32,692 bases of DNA, taken from NCBI GenBank assembly GCA_937948985.1, contig CALFAK010000118.1, forward strand, positions 1 through 32,692. Direction: 5' to 3'. The position numbers were made by a program, and so were the translations under genes. Source of the DNA: an uncultured Neomegalonema sp. (GTDB lineage Bacteria > Pseudomonadota > Alphaproteobacteria > Rhodobacterales > Rhodobacteraceae). Below, piece by piece: positions 16,480 to 26,632 of this stretch (the first letter of the stretch is position 1; the number at the start of each line of letters is the position of its first letter). The notes below the pieces were generated by a model. The model searched no databases. It had not been told where the DNA came from and saw only the letters and a list, made by a program, of their open reading frames with translations.

Positions 16480-16869
16480 CTATAGAAAAATCCCCAAAAC
16501 CACGCCCATAACCGTGAACGCCGCAACCGTATGCCCGCCGTCTATCCACCACAGGCTGCGCGGGCGTCCGGCGAATGCGTAGTGTAAAATGATCCAGGGC
16601 ATCACCATAAACGCCCCGATACCCGCTCCATAAGCGCCACAGCGCAGCCAGCCCGTTACCTCTCCGGTGACAAACATGTGGCGCATCATACCCGCTGCGA
16701 GCAAGGCCGCAAGTCCGGCAATAACAAACGGCACCGGGCTGTTGTCATCGGCGAGTTCTTCCTTTGTCGTGCCAACCGCAACCATCCACCGCGCGCTCAA
16801 TCCGCCATACCAGATCGCCCCGACACCAAAGCCGGCCGCCGCCGCAAGAATAACACCCAGAAATCCCAT
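16480..16869 (-). CDS. DUF1761 small membrane protein
   Basis: A 129-residue protein with four hydrophobic helices. The conserved AAAGFGVGAIWYGGLSARWMVAVG at the N-terminus is the DUF1761 signature, and the SLWWIDGGHTVAAFTVMGVVLG end matches the family's last helix. No function is established. I chose the ATG at 16869 because a GGGGGACGG ribosome binding site lies just upstream and the first helix begins at once; the frame extends to 16944 with an unlikely leader. Confidence 0.82.
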   Translation of the reverse strand: MGFLGVILAAAAGFGVGAIWYGGLSARWMVAVGTTKEELADDNSPVPFVIAGLAALLAAGMMRHMFVTGEVTGWLRCGAYGAGIGAFMVMPWIILHYAFAGRPRSLWWIDGGHTVAAFTVMGVVLGIFL

Positions 16870-17130
16870 AATCCGTCCCCCGATAAAATATAGAGCGATT
16901 TCTGGAAATGCTGAGAAAGCATTTTGACTCGGAAATCGCGCCAAAACAAAAAGATAGCGCTTTTTAAATGATCAACGATCATCGAAAATGCACTGTAATT
17001 ATATCTTAACAGTTTTACCCGCAGAGGCGAACCATCTTGAGATTGAATTGCACGCACGGTCAATCATGATCAGTTGATCGGGCGGGACAGGCAGAAATCG
17101 GACGGTCAGTCCTTAGCGCCATCGTATGAC

Positions 17131-17877
17131 TCAAAAATCTTTCATCAACGCGGGTGAATAGAAATGACGCCCGCCATCGACCGCCACGATCTGCCCGCTG
17201 GTTGACGGCGCATTCGACAGCATCACCGCCACATCACAAACCTCATCAACCGTCGGCCCTTTACCCACGGGGGTGCGATTGTGCATCGCTTGAAACGCTT
17301 CTTCAGTTTGCGGGCCGGAGCGCAGCACAACACCAGGCGCAATGCCATTCACGCGCAGTTTTGGCGCACATCCCATCGCCAACATGCGCGTCACATTCTC
17401 AAGCGCCATTTTCGACAATGTGTAAGAGAAGTAATCCGGCGTCAGTTGAAAAATCTTGCAGTCGATCATATTCAAAATCCAGCCCGGCCCGTCCACAAGA
17501 CGCCAGAAGGCTTGGCTGATGATCAAAGGCGTTTCCGCATTCACCCGCATTTGCTCGCGAAAAAATTCAACATTCATCGTACTCAGATTATCACGCTCAA
17601 ACACCGATGCCGAATTCACCAATCCCGTCAGATGAGGCAACGCCGCATGGGCTTCATCGACAACCCTCTTACCCGCATCCAAATCTTGCAAGTCCGCTTG
17701 CAAAATAACCGCGCGCTGTCCAAGCGCGGTGATCTCCTCGGCCACCGCCTCAACACCGCTCTGTGATTGATAATAATGAAGCGCGAGGTCATATCCCTCG
17801 CGCGCAAATCTCAGCGCTAAGGCGCTGCCCAGCCGCTTCCCGGCACCCGTGACAAACACGGCCTTGGTATCGTTCAT
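17131..17877 (-). CDS. Short-chain dehydrogenase/reductase, FolM/pteridine-reductase-like
   Basis: A 248-residue SDR. The cofactor loop is TGAGKRLG (10-17); the arginine after the glycines favours NADPH and is typical of pteridine reductases and dihydromonapterin reductase FolM. The catalytic pair is Y152 and K156 (YTLSK). The position of the usual catalytic serine is NMIDCK (136-141), where this branch normally carries aspartate (D139 here). The segment LTGLVNSASVFERD and the end SGQIVAVDGGRH are family-typical. A likely role is reducing dihydropterins or a related carbonyl, but the substrate is not proven. The ATG at 17877 follows GGGGGG; an ATG five codons upstream is the alternative. It lies downstream of secA on the same strand, 157 nt away. 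Confidence 0.87.
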   Translation of the reverse strand: MNDTKAVFVTGAGKRLGSALALRFAREGYDLALHYYQSQSGVEAVAEEITALGQRAVILQADLQDLDAGKRVVDEAHAALPHLTGLVNSASVFERDNLSTMNVEFFREQMRVNAETPLIISQAFWRLVDGPGWILNMIDCKIFQLTPDYFSYTLSKMALENVTRMLAMGCAPKLRVNGIAPGVVLRSGPQTEEAFQAMHNRTPVGKGPTVDEVCDVAVMLSNAPSTSGQIVAVDGGRHFYSPALMKDF

Positions 17878-17976
17878 AAATTTACCCCCCATACGGGAAA
17901 TAATTCAATGGATTGAATTTGCCAACAGGAACTTACAAAGACGCCCCTTATTGCTGCCTCTCAAAAACATCACTTT

Positions 17977-17991
17977 CCGCAAGCGATGCGG
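17977..17991 (-). terminator. Weak hairpin downstream of secA
   Basis: CCGCA-AGCGA-TGCGG forms a 5-bp stem 44 nt past the secA stop. On the minus strand it is followed by AAAGTGATGTTTTTG, where the T run starts nine bases late. It is only a possible terminator. Confidence 0.25.
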
Positions 17992-18034
17992 GGCAGGGAA
18001 AACTGTAATAATCGCTGTTCAGGGCTTAGGCGTA

Positions 18035-20782
18035 TCATGCGGCCCCCTGACCGGGTTGTGGCTGTGTGGTCAATCGGATACTGGCCGGACCAAACGGTGT
18101 TTCGATGGCCACTTCCGCATCCCCGTCTTCAGGACGCGCACCCGATTCAAGCACAGCTTTTTCAACGGCTTGACGGCCCTCATCCGATTGCAGGAACATC
18201 ATAACGAACTGCTGGCGCTGACGCTCAAAAATCTCATCAATCCGCATCAGGCGCTGCGTAACCGCACCGCGCAAACGGGTGAGCAGATCATCAAACAGCG
18301 CGAAAGACTCGGTCTTGTATTCGTTGAGAGGGTCTTTCTGCGCATACCCACGCAGACCCACGACCTGACGCAAATGCTCCAGCTGGATCAGGTGACTGCG
18401 CCATTCATCATCGATGGCGCGCAGGATCAACTCTTTCTCCGCCGCCCGCATCCGCTCCGCACCGATGGCGGTGGCCTTCTCGGTCGCGACGCGATCGGAC
18501 TCGGCATACAGCCACTCACGGATTTCATCATCCGCCACGCCTTCGCGATCCGCTTGCTCCTTAACGGGCAACTGCTCGCCGAAAATATTGGTCAACTCGT
18601 TGGAAAGACCCTCAACATCCCATTGATCGGAATAGCTGCGCGGCGGCATGTGACGTGCCACAAGATCATCGATCAGCGAGTGACGCATATCGGTGGCGGT
18701 TTCCTGAACGTCATCCGCTTCCATCACCTCAAGCCGCTGCTCAAAGATCGCTTTGCGCTGGTCGTTCATCACGTCATCGTACTTGAGGACGTTCTTACGA
18801 ATATCGAAGTTACGCGCCTCAACCTTGCCTTGCGCGCGCTCAATAGCCTTGTTCACCCACGGGTGGATGATCGACTCGCCGTCTTGCAGGCCGAGTTTGC
18901 GCAGCATCGTGTCCATGCGCTCAGAACCGAAGATGCGCATCAGGTCATCTTCAAGCGAGAGGTAGAATTTCGAGCGGCCCGGATCACCCTGACGGCCCGA
19001 ACGGCCCCGCAGCTGATTATCGATCCGACGACTTTCGTGGCGTTCTGTGCCGATGATATAAAGACCGCCCGCCGCCAGTGCGGTTTGCTTGAGCGTTTCG
19101 ATCTGCTCGTTGATCTCTTTCTCACGCGCGTCCCGCTCATCGCCTTCGGGCATATCGCCCAGCTCATGCAGGATACGCATGTCGGCGTTACCGCCCAGCT
19201 TAATATCCGTACCGCGACCCGCCATATTGGTGGCGATGGTGATCGCACCGGGGACGCCGGCCTGCGCCACGATCTGCGCTTCCTGCTCGTGATAACGGGC
19301 ATTGAGAACCGCGAACACCTTCTCCGACGGCGTACCGGAATCGCCGTCGTAGAGCGGCTTGAACACATCCGGGTCAGAGTAATCCTTCAGGCGGTAGCCC
19401 TTCTCCAGCAGCATTTGTGCGAGCAGTTCGGATTTCTCAATGGAGGTCGTACCAACCAGCGTCGGCTGGCCCTTCTGGCGCGCAACCTCAATCTCATCGG
19501 CAATCGCACCGTATTTCTCACGGGCGCTGCGATAGACCTCGTCATCCTCATCGATCCGCGAGATCGGAATATTCGTCGGGATCGCCACAACATCAAGGCC
19601 GTAGATTTCCATGAACTCGTCCGCTTCGGTCAGGGCCGTGCCGGTCATGCCGGACAAGCGCTTATAAAGGCGGAAATAGTTCTGATAGGTGATCGACGCG
19701 AGGGTCTGGTTCTCCGGCTGGATCGCGACACCCTCTTTGGCCTCAATAGCCTGGTGCAAACCTTCCGAGAGACGGCGTCCATCCATCGCACGGCCCGTGA
19801 ACTCGTCGATGAGCATCACGGAGTTGTTCTGGATCATATAATCACGGTCACGCAGGAACAGCTTATGTGCCCGCAGCGCCTGATTGACATGGTGCACGAC
19901 CGAGACGTTTTGCGGGTCGTACAACTGACCGCTCTCAACAATACCACGCTCAGTCAGCGTCTTCTCGATCAGCTCGTTACCGTCTTCGGTCAGGGTCGCG
20001 GTGCGCTGTTTCTCGTCAACCTCGTAGTGCTCTTCGCCGAGGATCGGGATCACTTCGTTGATGGCCTGATACATCGCGCTGGAATCCTCGGCAGGGCCGG
20101 AGATGATAAGCGGCGTGCGCGCCTCATCCACAAGAATCGAGTCAACCTCATCGACAATCGCGTAGGAATGGCCGCGCTGGACCATCTGATCGATGGAATA
20201 CTTCATATTATCGCGCAGATAATCAAAGCCCATCTCATTATTCGTGCCGTAGGTAATGTCCGCCGCATAGGCTTCGCGGCGCATCTCGTCATCCATACCG
20301 CTCAGGATCGACGACACAGACATGCCAAGGGCGTTATAAACCGGTGCCATCCACTCGGCGTCACGCTTGGCCAGATAGTCGTTGACGGTCACAACATGCA
20401 CGCCCTCGCCCATCAGCGCGTTCAGATACGCGGGCAGCGTCGCGACAAGCGTTTTACCCTCACCCGTCTTCATCTCGGCAATCCGGCCATCGTGCAGGAT
20501 GTAACCGCCCAACAATTGCACATCGAAAGGCCGCAGACCCAGCGCACGCTTCGCCGCCTCACGCACGGCGGCAAAGGCTTCCGGCATCAGCGCATCAAGC
20601 GTTTCACCCTTCGCGATCCGCTCTTTGAATTCATCGGTCTTGGCGAGCAGCGCATCGTTCGATAATGCCGCAAAATCCCCCTCCAGCGCATTCGCACCAA
20701 GAGCCACTTTCATTGCCGCCTTGACCTTGCGGTCATTTGCGGTGCCGAAGACTTTCTTCGCGATATTGCCGAGTCCAAGCAT
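18035..20782 (-). CDS. secA: Protein translocase ATPase SecA, without C-terminal zinc-binding tail
   Basis: A 915-residue SecA motor that drives preproteins through SecYEG at the inner membrane. Walker A is MKTGEGKT (104-111), the DEAD-like motif is [16 protein letters not shown] near 205-220, and conserved motifs [34 protein letters not shown] and [11 protein letters not shown] follow. The helical scaffold and helical wing domains run to about residue 850. The protein ends in an acidic and then PQPGQ-rich tail; the usual alphaproteobacterial ending with a CxCxSGKKYKHCHG zinc motif, which binds SecB and phospholipid, is absent and no remnant is visible in the bases after the stop. The start at 20782 ([13 protein letters not shown]) matches the family; the frame is open a further 20 codons. 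Confidence 0.96.
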   Translation of the reverse strand: MLGLGNIAKKVFGTANDRKVKAAMKVALGANALEGDFAALSNDALLAKTDEFKERIAKGETLDALMPEAFAAVREAAKRALGLRPFDVQLLGGYILHDGRIAEMKTGEGKTLVATLPAYLNALMGEGVHVVTVNDYLAKRDAEWMAPVYNALGMSVSSILSGMDDEMRREAYAADITYGTNNEMGFDYLRDNMKYSIDQMVQRGHSYAIVDEVDSILVDEARTPLIISGPAEDSSAMYQAINEVIPILGEEHYEVDEKQRTATLTEDGNELIEKTLTERGIVESGQLYDPQNVSVVHHVNQALRAHKLFLRDRDYMIQNNSVMLIDEFTGRAMDGRRLSEGLHQAIEAKEGVAIQPENQTLASITYQNYFRLYKRLSGMTGTALTEADEFMEIYGLDVVAIPTNIPISRIDEDDEVYRSAREKYGAIADEIEVARQKGQPTLVGTTSIEKSELLAQMLLEKGYRLKDYSDPDVFKPLYDGDSGTPSEKVFAVLNARYHEQEAQIVAQAGVPGAITIATNMAGRGTDIKLGGNADMRILHELGDMPEGDERDAREKEINEQIETLKQTALAAGGLYIIGTERHESRRIDNQLRGRSGRQGDPGRSKFYLSLEDDLMRIFGSERMDTMLRKLGLQDGESIIHPWVNKAIERAQGKVEARNFDIRKNVLKYDDVMNDQRKAIFEQRLEVMEADDVQETATDMRHSLIDDLVARHMPPRSYSDQWDVEGLSNELTNIFGEQLPVKEQADREGVADDEIREWLYAESDRVATEKATAIGAERMRAAEKELILRAIDDEWRSHLIQLEHLRQVVGLRGYAQKDPLNEYKTESFALFDDLLTRLRGAVTQRLMRIDEIFERQRQQFVMMFLQSDEGRQAVEKAVLESGARPEDGDAEVAIETPFGPASIRLTTQPQPGQGAA

Positions 20783-21014
20783 TTTAAGCTGTCGCCTTTC
20801 AAACGGGTCGTCGCCCGCACGGTCACATTGATTTCGCGCCACCCATCACATGAGGGCACAAAGATTCTCTTCACATCACCATCTAAGGCTGTAACGGGCT
20901 AAAAACAGCCCCGTTCCGGTGTTTGTGAAGCTGTCGGAGACTTAAGCAGCGACCAAGGCGATGTCAATGTCACCCCATAATCGTGAGGATACCGCGCCCC
21001 GCAAACGCGCCGAT

Positions 21015-21051
21015 AAAAAATCCCCCCGAATTGACCTTCAGGGGGATTTTT
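21015..21051. terminator. Bidirectional intrinsic terminator after the surface-protein gene
   Basis: AAAAATCCCCC (21016-21026) pairs with GGGGGATTTTT (21041-21051). T runs are present on both strands, so it can work in either direction. It lies 9 nt past the surface-protein stop on the minus strand. Confidence 0.85.
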
Positions 21052-21059
21052 GCATCACT

Positions 21060-22294
21060 CTATGGCGATATCTGCACTTGGAACGTGACCGATCCCTCGG
21101 CCCCTGGGGGGAATGTTCCCGGACAGGACCACTCAATCGGGCCACTATACCCCGGCACATTGGTCACAGGCGCGACCAAGCTATACGTCACACCCGGCAC
21201 CACGGTCACCGGAGTCGGGATGCTGCTGCTCAGCGCGGTATACGCGGGTATCGTTTCAAAAACCGACAGCTGCGTGGCCGGATTTGCCCCCGGATTGCTC
21301 AGAATGATCCGATATTCCAGAACATCGCCCTGATCGCTCACATTGACCGCATCATCGTTGCGCAACAATGTCACCCGCGATGTGCCCGTAAAGGCCGTAC
21401 TCGCCACCAACCCATACGCCATAGACGCGGAGCCGCTGACACTGGGCGACGCTTGCGTGCGCACGATCAGGCAAAGCGATTGCCCCGCCGTCACCGCGAA
21501 TGACGCATTAATGGCCGTATCCGCCGCGCCATCGCAATTGGTATCCGCAAACAGTCCAAGGCACCATTATGCGCCGTGCCGCCGCCCGCGCCATTGTCCT
21601 CAAACAACCGGCCTGACAGCGTCTGGGCACCCGCGTTAAACGTCACAGCATAATCCTCAACCTCCCCGTCCGGCGCAAAACCATCGGGGATGTCCGCTTC
21701 ATCGAGGGTGTAAAGATAAAATTCCTGCGACAGCTCAGAGTTTGACGGACTGGTATCCGATGTGGGGTTCGCTGTGCTGGCGACAACCGCTCTGGGGCGC
21801 AGATCGACCCCACCCATCGACACGGTGGGATAGGTTGAGGCACCGCCTGAACCATTGGTGGTTCTGGTCGAAGCCCAGTTGTCCCCTCGTGTGTTGTTTG
21901 TCGCGGAGGTATGGTCACGCTCGAACGAGATGACAGCCATGATTGTTCGTGAAATCCCGCTGGGCGCCGTGTAGTTCAACGATGGCACGCCACCCGTACC
22001 CGCCCCGGAAGCCGATGCCGTGCTGAATGCATCGAGCTGATTGACCGAGGTCGTTGTACACTGCGCCACCGGGGTTACGGGTGCGATATTCGTCGTAACT
22101 GTTGCTGCGATTGCGACACTCACACCAACGAAACTGGCGGCAAGTCCCCCCGCAACAGCGGCTTTTCTTCCCCAAGCCTGATTATCGCCACTGCTTTTGG
22201 CACTCCGCTCACCGGAACCGCGCCACTGCAAGGCAGCACGAAATTTGCTGAGCTGAGAACGAAAGTGCGAAGATTTGATCGGGGCACCGGGCAT
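21060..22294 (-). pseudogene. Frameshifted secreted surface protein (DUF11/GEVEDY-type)
   Basis: Two minus-strand frames (down to 21491, and 21494-21060) read as one protein broken near 21551-21561. The 5' part has a basic leader, a hydrophobic export segment VAGGLAASFVGVSVAIAATV, and a CshA/GEVEDY-like domain: YTLDEADIPDGFAPDGEVEDYAV, then GRLFEDNGAGGG. The 3' part continues in the -1 frame with FADTNCDGAADTAINASFAV and a DUF11-like C-terminal domain (SDQGDVLEYRIILSNPG). The protein then ends at a terminator. In such proteins this region often carries Sdr_B-like modules, so the break may mark an internal deletion as well as a shift. A sequencing error or regulated slippage cannot be excluded. 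ATG 22294 follows GGTGAG; a TTG start at 22336 is possible. Confidence 0.7.
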
Positions 22295-22472
22295 TGAAAA
22301 ACTCACCCGAAATGCATCCCTCTGATACCTGAACAACTTGTTACCATTAACTACGGCGGATAAAAAATTAATCGCTATACTTTTAAGAGAAAATTAACGT
22401 TATTTGTTAAAAAAATAAACTTACATTCGACATTTATTATCGCGATTATTCACGAGTGCAGCGCGTAATGCT

Positions 22473-23597
22473 TCACTCCGACGCCGCGTCACCACGGCTT
22501 TTACCCGCCACCTCCGCCGCCAGTGCCGCGCCCATGAAGCCGTCAAGATCACCGTCCAGCACACCGCCGGAATCCGAGGTTTGATAGTCAGTACGCAAGT
22601 CTTTCACCATCTGATATGGTGCCAGAACATACGAGCGGATCTGATGTCCCCAACCGTTGTCAGACTGCTCGGCCCGCTGCGCATTGGCCGCTTCCTCACG
22701 ATCGCGCAGTTCTTTTTCATACAAACGCGCCCGTAACATTTTCATCGCGATATCGCGGTTCTGGTGTTGCGATTTCTCGGACGAAGTCACGACGATTCCA
22801 CTGGGCGCGTGCGTGATGCGCACTGCCGAATCAGTGGTGTTAACATGTTGTCCGCCCGCGCCGGAGGAACGGTAAGTGTCGATGCGGATGTCTTTGTCCT
22901 GAATATCAATCTCGATCGTATCATCAATCACAGGGGTCACCTGCACCGATGAAAACGATGTGTGCCGCCGCGCCTGACTATCGAAGGGCGAAATCCGAAC
23001 CAGCCGATGCACCCCGGACTCCGTCTTGAGCCAGCCGAAAACATTCTCGCCCTTGATCTGATAGGTGACCGATTTGATCCCCGCTTCATCCCCGGCTGAA
23101 TATTCCATCATCTCGACTTTGAACCCGCGTCCTTCAGCCCAACGCGTATACATCCGTGACAGCATTGACGCCCAGTCGCAGGACTCCGTCCCGCCCGCGC
23201 CTGAATTGATCTCGATAAACGCATCCGAGCCATCCATTTCGCCGGACAGCAAGGCTTCCAGCTCGGCTTTCTCCGAGTCCGCCTTCACCTTGGCCAGCGC
23301 GGCCTCCGCCTCGGCGATAATCGCATCATCGCCTTCCGCCTCGCCCATCTCGATCAGTTCGACATTGTCGCTGAGGCCCGCTTCAAGCGCCTTGTACCGA
23401 TCCACCGCATCCGCAAGCTGCTGGCGTTCGCGCATCACTTTCTGCGCATTCTCAGGATTGTCCCAAAGCGTCGGATCTTCCGCCCGCGCGTCGAATTCTT
23501 CCAGCCGCGCGGCAGCCGTGTCCCAGTCCAGCCGACGACGCAGCAGGGCAAGGCTTTCGTTGATGGCGGCAACAATGGTTTGTGTCTCGGCGCGCAT
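22473..23597 (-). CDS. prfB: Peptide chain release factor 2
   Basis: A 374-residue class I release factor that reads UAA and UGA. The SPF recognition tripeptide is at 203-205 (RISPFD) and the GGQ peptidyl-hydrolase motif at 248-250 ([10 protein letters not shown]). The N-terminal coiled region and the conserved [15 protein letters not shown] (129-143) match RF2. The frame is continuous through codons 20-30, where many bacteria need a +1 frameshift, so expression here is not autoregulated in that way. It lies 54 nt after mrcA on the same strand and is probably the last gene of amiC-mrcA-prfB. Confidence 0.96.
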   Translation of the reverse strand: MRAETQTIVAAINESLALLRRRLDWDTAAARLEEFDARAEDPTLWDNPENAQKVMRERQQLADAVDRYKALEAGLSDNVELIEMGEAEGDDAIIAEAEAALAKVKADSEKAELEALLSGEMDGSDAFIEINSGAGGTESCDWASMLSRMYTRWAEGRGFKVEMMEYSAGDEAGIKSVTYQIKGENVFGWLKTESGVHRLVRISPFDSQARRHTSFSSVQVTPVIDDTIEIDIQDKDIRIDTYRSSGAGGQHVNTTDSAVRITHAPSGIVVTSSEKSQHQNRDIAMKMLRARLYEKELRDREEAANAQRAEQSDNGWGHQIRSYVLAPYQMVKDLRTDYQTSDSGGVLDGDLDGFMGAALAAEVAGKSRGDAASE

Positions 23598-23651
23598 GGG
23601 AACTCACAGGATCACGGATAGAGAACGAAGGGTGTAACGGGCGCAAGCCCG

Positions 23652-26522
23652 TCAGTAAAGCCCACCGCCACCTTGAATACCTTGCGCCGAATTGCCAACA
23701 CTCGAAGCGGGATTGTTGTTATTGGCGACAGGCCGCTGCCCGAAGGGCTGCTGTTGGGGTTGAGACGGCGCAAATTGCGGCTGTCGGTAAACAACGCCGG
23801 GCGAAGGCTCAACAATAATCGCCGGATCTTGCGATACGATCATCTGACCATTGGCGTCAAACCGGATCAACGGCTCATTACCGCTCGGAACAGGCTGCGT
23901 GGAGACCGTGCCATTGCCACGCGGCAAGGCCGCAACACCGCTCTGATTGGGGTTATACGGCGCATTGGCCGCAGGCTGCTGATAAGCTTGCAGATTGCCG
24001 CCGAATGGTGAACTACCCAGCATATCGGGCTGCAAAGCGGAGCCGACACCCTGCCCTCCGGCTGAATAATCCGTCAGATATCCGCCGCCGCCAACTTCAG
24101 CACCGGAAGTATAACTTGGTTCGGTTCCAACCCGGAATGCCTCCCAAATCACGTTTTTCCCGAACACCTCATCGCCAACACGATCACCCGTGTTGCGGTC
24201 AATCTTCACCAGCGAAACACCTTCCGGCGCTTCAAACTTGCGCGGCGTCCGGTCTGCCATCGCCTCATGCATGAATTGCTCGAATACAGGCCCGCAAATC
24301 GCACCACCCGATGCCTTCTTGCCTAAGGATTCCGGCGTATCGAAGCCGATGAAGCACCCGAACACCAGATCGGGCGTAAAGCCCACAAACCACGCATCCC
24401 GCGCATCATTGGTGGTTCCGGTCTTACCGCCAACCGGGAATCCGAGGCGTTGCAGCTTGGTAGCCGTGCCCCGCAGAACAACGCCCTCCATCAGGGAAAC
24501 CGTTTGATAGGCCGTGACAGGATCAATCACCTGTATCGGCTCAATCGCACCGGGGGGCAGCATCCAATCGGCATTGACGACAACATCGTCACCACGGTCA
24601 TCTTTCAAACTCTCAACAAAACGCGGCGCAACATGTTTGCCGCCGTTCACAAACATCGAATAGGCAGTCGCCATGCGCAGCAGCGTCGTCTCACCCGCAC
24701 CAAGCGAATAAGAAATCAGCGGCGGCATACGGTCATACACACCAAACCGGCGCGCGTAGTCCGAGATCACATCCATGCCCACATCCTGCGCCACACGCAC
24801 GGTGATGAGGTTACGCGATTTTTCCAGCCCGATGCGCAGCGGGATGGGACCATAAAATTCGTTGCTGTAGTTCTTGGGCTGCCACAGCCCTTCCCCATTG
24901 CCCTGATCAACAGTCACGGGCGCATCCAGAACGATGGACGCGGGCGTGTAGCCATTATCCATTGCCGCAGCGTAGACAATCGGTTTGAACGCTGATCCCG
25001 GTTGCCGCTTTGCCTGCGTTGCGCGGTTGAACTTGCTCTGCTGAACACTGATACCGCCATGCATTGCGAGCACACGGCCACTATCAGGTTCCATCGCAAC
25101 CACCGCGCCATTGGCTTCGGGCATCTGACGCAAGCCCCATACGGTTTGTGCGGGATCATCCAGCGAAGAAAGCGGCACCGTCTCAACATCCCCGCCCTTG
25201 GCCTTCTTACCCGGCGTGACGTAGATGACATCTCCCCGCGTCAGCACATGACTGATCTTCTTAACCTCGGGGCCGCGCTCTCCGGTTTCAGAGACAAAGC
25301 GCGCCCATTTCACCGCATCAAGCGTCATCTTGATTGCTTTCTCACGGCCCTCAACCCCGACAAGCGCTTCACCTTTATCATCCCGCACATTCAGAACAAC
25401 GCCAAGCTGCCAATCGCCCAGGTCTTTGGGATAATCATTTTTCGACAGCTCATCACGCCACTCACCGTCCGCATCAACGGTGCCCATCGGCCCGCGATAC
25501 CCCTTGCGTTTCGAGTATATGTGAAGCCCCTCGCGCAGCGCACGCGCGGCATAGCTTTGCAATTCCCGGTCAAGCGTCGTCCGGATTTGCAAACCACCGC
25601 CGTAAAGGTCCGCATCTGCGGCCTCTTTCGCCTTATCCTCACCGTTCAGCAAAGCCTCGTTTTCGTAATAATCCAACATCATCGAACGCACTTCTTCGAT
25701 CATGTAAGCTGAGTCGAAATCGTAGCTTTCCTCACGCCGCGTCTCATCATTCAGGCGCGTCTCAAGGTCTTTGCTCAGCGCCAGTTCGGTGTCGCCTTCG
25801 CTCAGATGACCGTTATCAAGCATCTCGCCCAGCACGTAATTCCGCCGCGCAAGCGCGGCTTTGGCATTGCGTTCGGGATGCAACGCGGATGGCGCTTTGG
25901 GCAGGGCGGCCAGATAGGCGGCCTCTTCCGGCGACAGATATTCCAACGCCTTGCCAAAATACGTCTGCGAGGCCGCGCCAACACCATAAGAGCGCGCGCC
26001 GAGATAAATCTGGTTCAGGTAAATCTCAAGAATACGGTCTTTGCTCAGCTCCCCTTCGATCTGAACCGCCAGCACAGCCTCGCGCACTTTACGGCTGATG
26101 CTGCGTTCATTGGTCAACAGCATGTTTTTCACGACCTGCTGCGTGATCGTGGACGCGCCGCTCATCCGCCCGCCGTTGCGCAACGCCTTCACATTGCGCA
26201 CCATCGCTTTAGCGATGCCGACCGGATCAATACCGCTATGGTCGTAGAAATTCTTGTCTTCAGCGCTGATAAAGGCGTTCTTCACCAGATCGGGGATTTC
26301 TTCAATCGCCACAAAATCCCTGCGTTCACGCGCAAACCGGGCGATAATCGCCCCATCATCATCCAACACCAGTGACGACTGAGGCGGCTTGTAATCCGCA
26401 AGCTGTTCATAATCGGGCAGGTCGCGCCCGTAATACCAAACCGCCCCGACCACGATGACCGCGCTCGCTAAGAACAGCAAGGCAAATGCACTAAACAAGG
26501 TGCCGATGAAGCGAACGATCAT
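23652..26522 (-). CDS. mrcA: Penicillin-binding protein 1A (bifunctional glycosyltransferase/transpeptidase)
   Basis: A 956-residue class A PBP that polymerises and crosslinks peptidoglycan in the periplasm. An N-terminal membrane anchor spans about 5-28. The GT51 domain has the catalytic E87 in SAEDKNFYDHSG and STITQQVVKN (123-132). An OB-like domain (about 340-470) separates it from the transpeptidase, which has S509-x-x-K512 (PGSAFKP), S568-R-N570 and K699-T-G-T702. After about residue 830 comes a long P/Q/N/G-rich, probably disordered tail. The ATG at 26522 follows AGGA; the 29-codon upstream extension (to 26609) is cysteine/histidine-rich and improbable. amiC is 110 nt upstream, prfB 54 nt downstream. 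Confidence 0.95.
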   Translation of the reverse strand: MIVRFIGTLFSAFALLFLASAVIVVGAVWYYGRDLPDYEQLADYKPPQSSLVLDDDGAIIARFARERRDFVAIEEIPDLVKNAFISAEDKNFYDHSGIDPVGIAKAMVRNVKALRNGGRMSGASTITQQVVKNMLLTNERSISRKVREAVLAVQIEGELSKDRILEIYLNQIYLGARSYGVGAASQTYFGKALEYLSPEEAAYLAALPKAPSALHPERNAKAALARRNYVLGEMLDNGHLSEGDTELALSKDLETRLNDETRREESYDFDSAYMIEEVRSMMLDYYENEALLNGEDKAKEAADADLYGGGLQIRTTLDRELQSYAARALREGLHIYSKRKGYRGPMGTVDADGEWRDELSKNDYPKDLGDWQLGVVLNVRDDKGEALVGVEGREKAIKMTLDAVKWARFVSETGERGPEVKKISHVLTRGDVIYVTPGKKAKGGDVETVPLSSLDDPAQTVWGLRQMPEANGAVVAMEPDSGRVLAMHGGISVQQSKFNRATQAKRQPGSAFKPIVYAAAMDNGYTPASIVLDAPVTVDQGNGEGLWQPKNYSNEFYGPIPLRIGLEKSRNLITVRVAQDVGMDVISDYARRFGVYDRMPPLISYSLGAGETTLLRMATAYSMFVNGGKHVAPRFVESLKDDRGDDVVVNADWMLPPGAIEPIQVIDPVTAYQTVSLMEGVVLRGTATKLQRLGFPVGGKTGTTNDARDAWFVGFTPDLVFGCFIGFDTPESLGKKASGGAICGPVFEQFMHEAMADRTPRKFEAPEGVSLVKIDRNTGDRVGDEVFGKNVIWEAFRVGTEPSYTSGAEVGGGGYLTDYSAGGQGVGSALQPDMLGSSPFGGNLQAYQQPAANAPYNPNQSGVAALPRGNGTVSTQPVPSGNEPLIRFDANGQMIVSQDPAIIVEPSPGVVYRQPQFAPSQPQQQPFGQRPVANNNNPASSVGNSAQGIQGGGGLY

Positions 26523-26632
26523 GACATAGTCCTGACGCTGGTATTGATGACTTACATGGCTAACGATAACCGTGGCACAATGGTGGCAGTGGCTGCACTT
26601 TGGATACACCTGTCACATGGCGACAACAAGGG

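Noticed and set aside
17849-20665. A 938-codon open frame on the plus strand covering secA
   Set aside because: It lies antisense to secA almost exactly, has no recognisable domain and arises from the strong codon bias of secA. The minus-strand frame carries all SecA motifs.
26523-26609. Upstream extension of PBP1A
   Set aside because: The added 29 residues are Cys/His-rich and precede the membrane anchor; AGGA at the proper distance marks the inner ATG.
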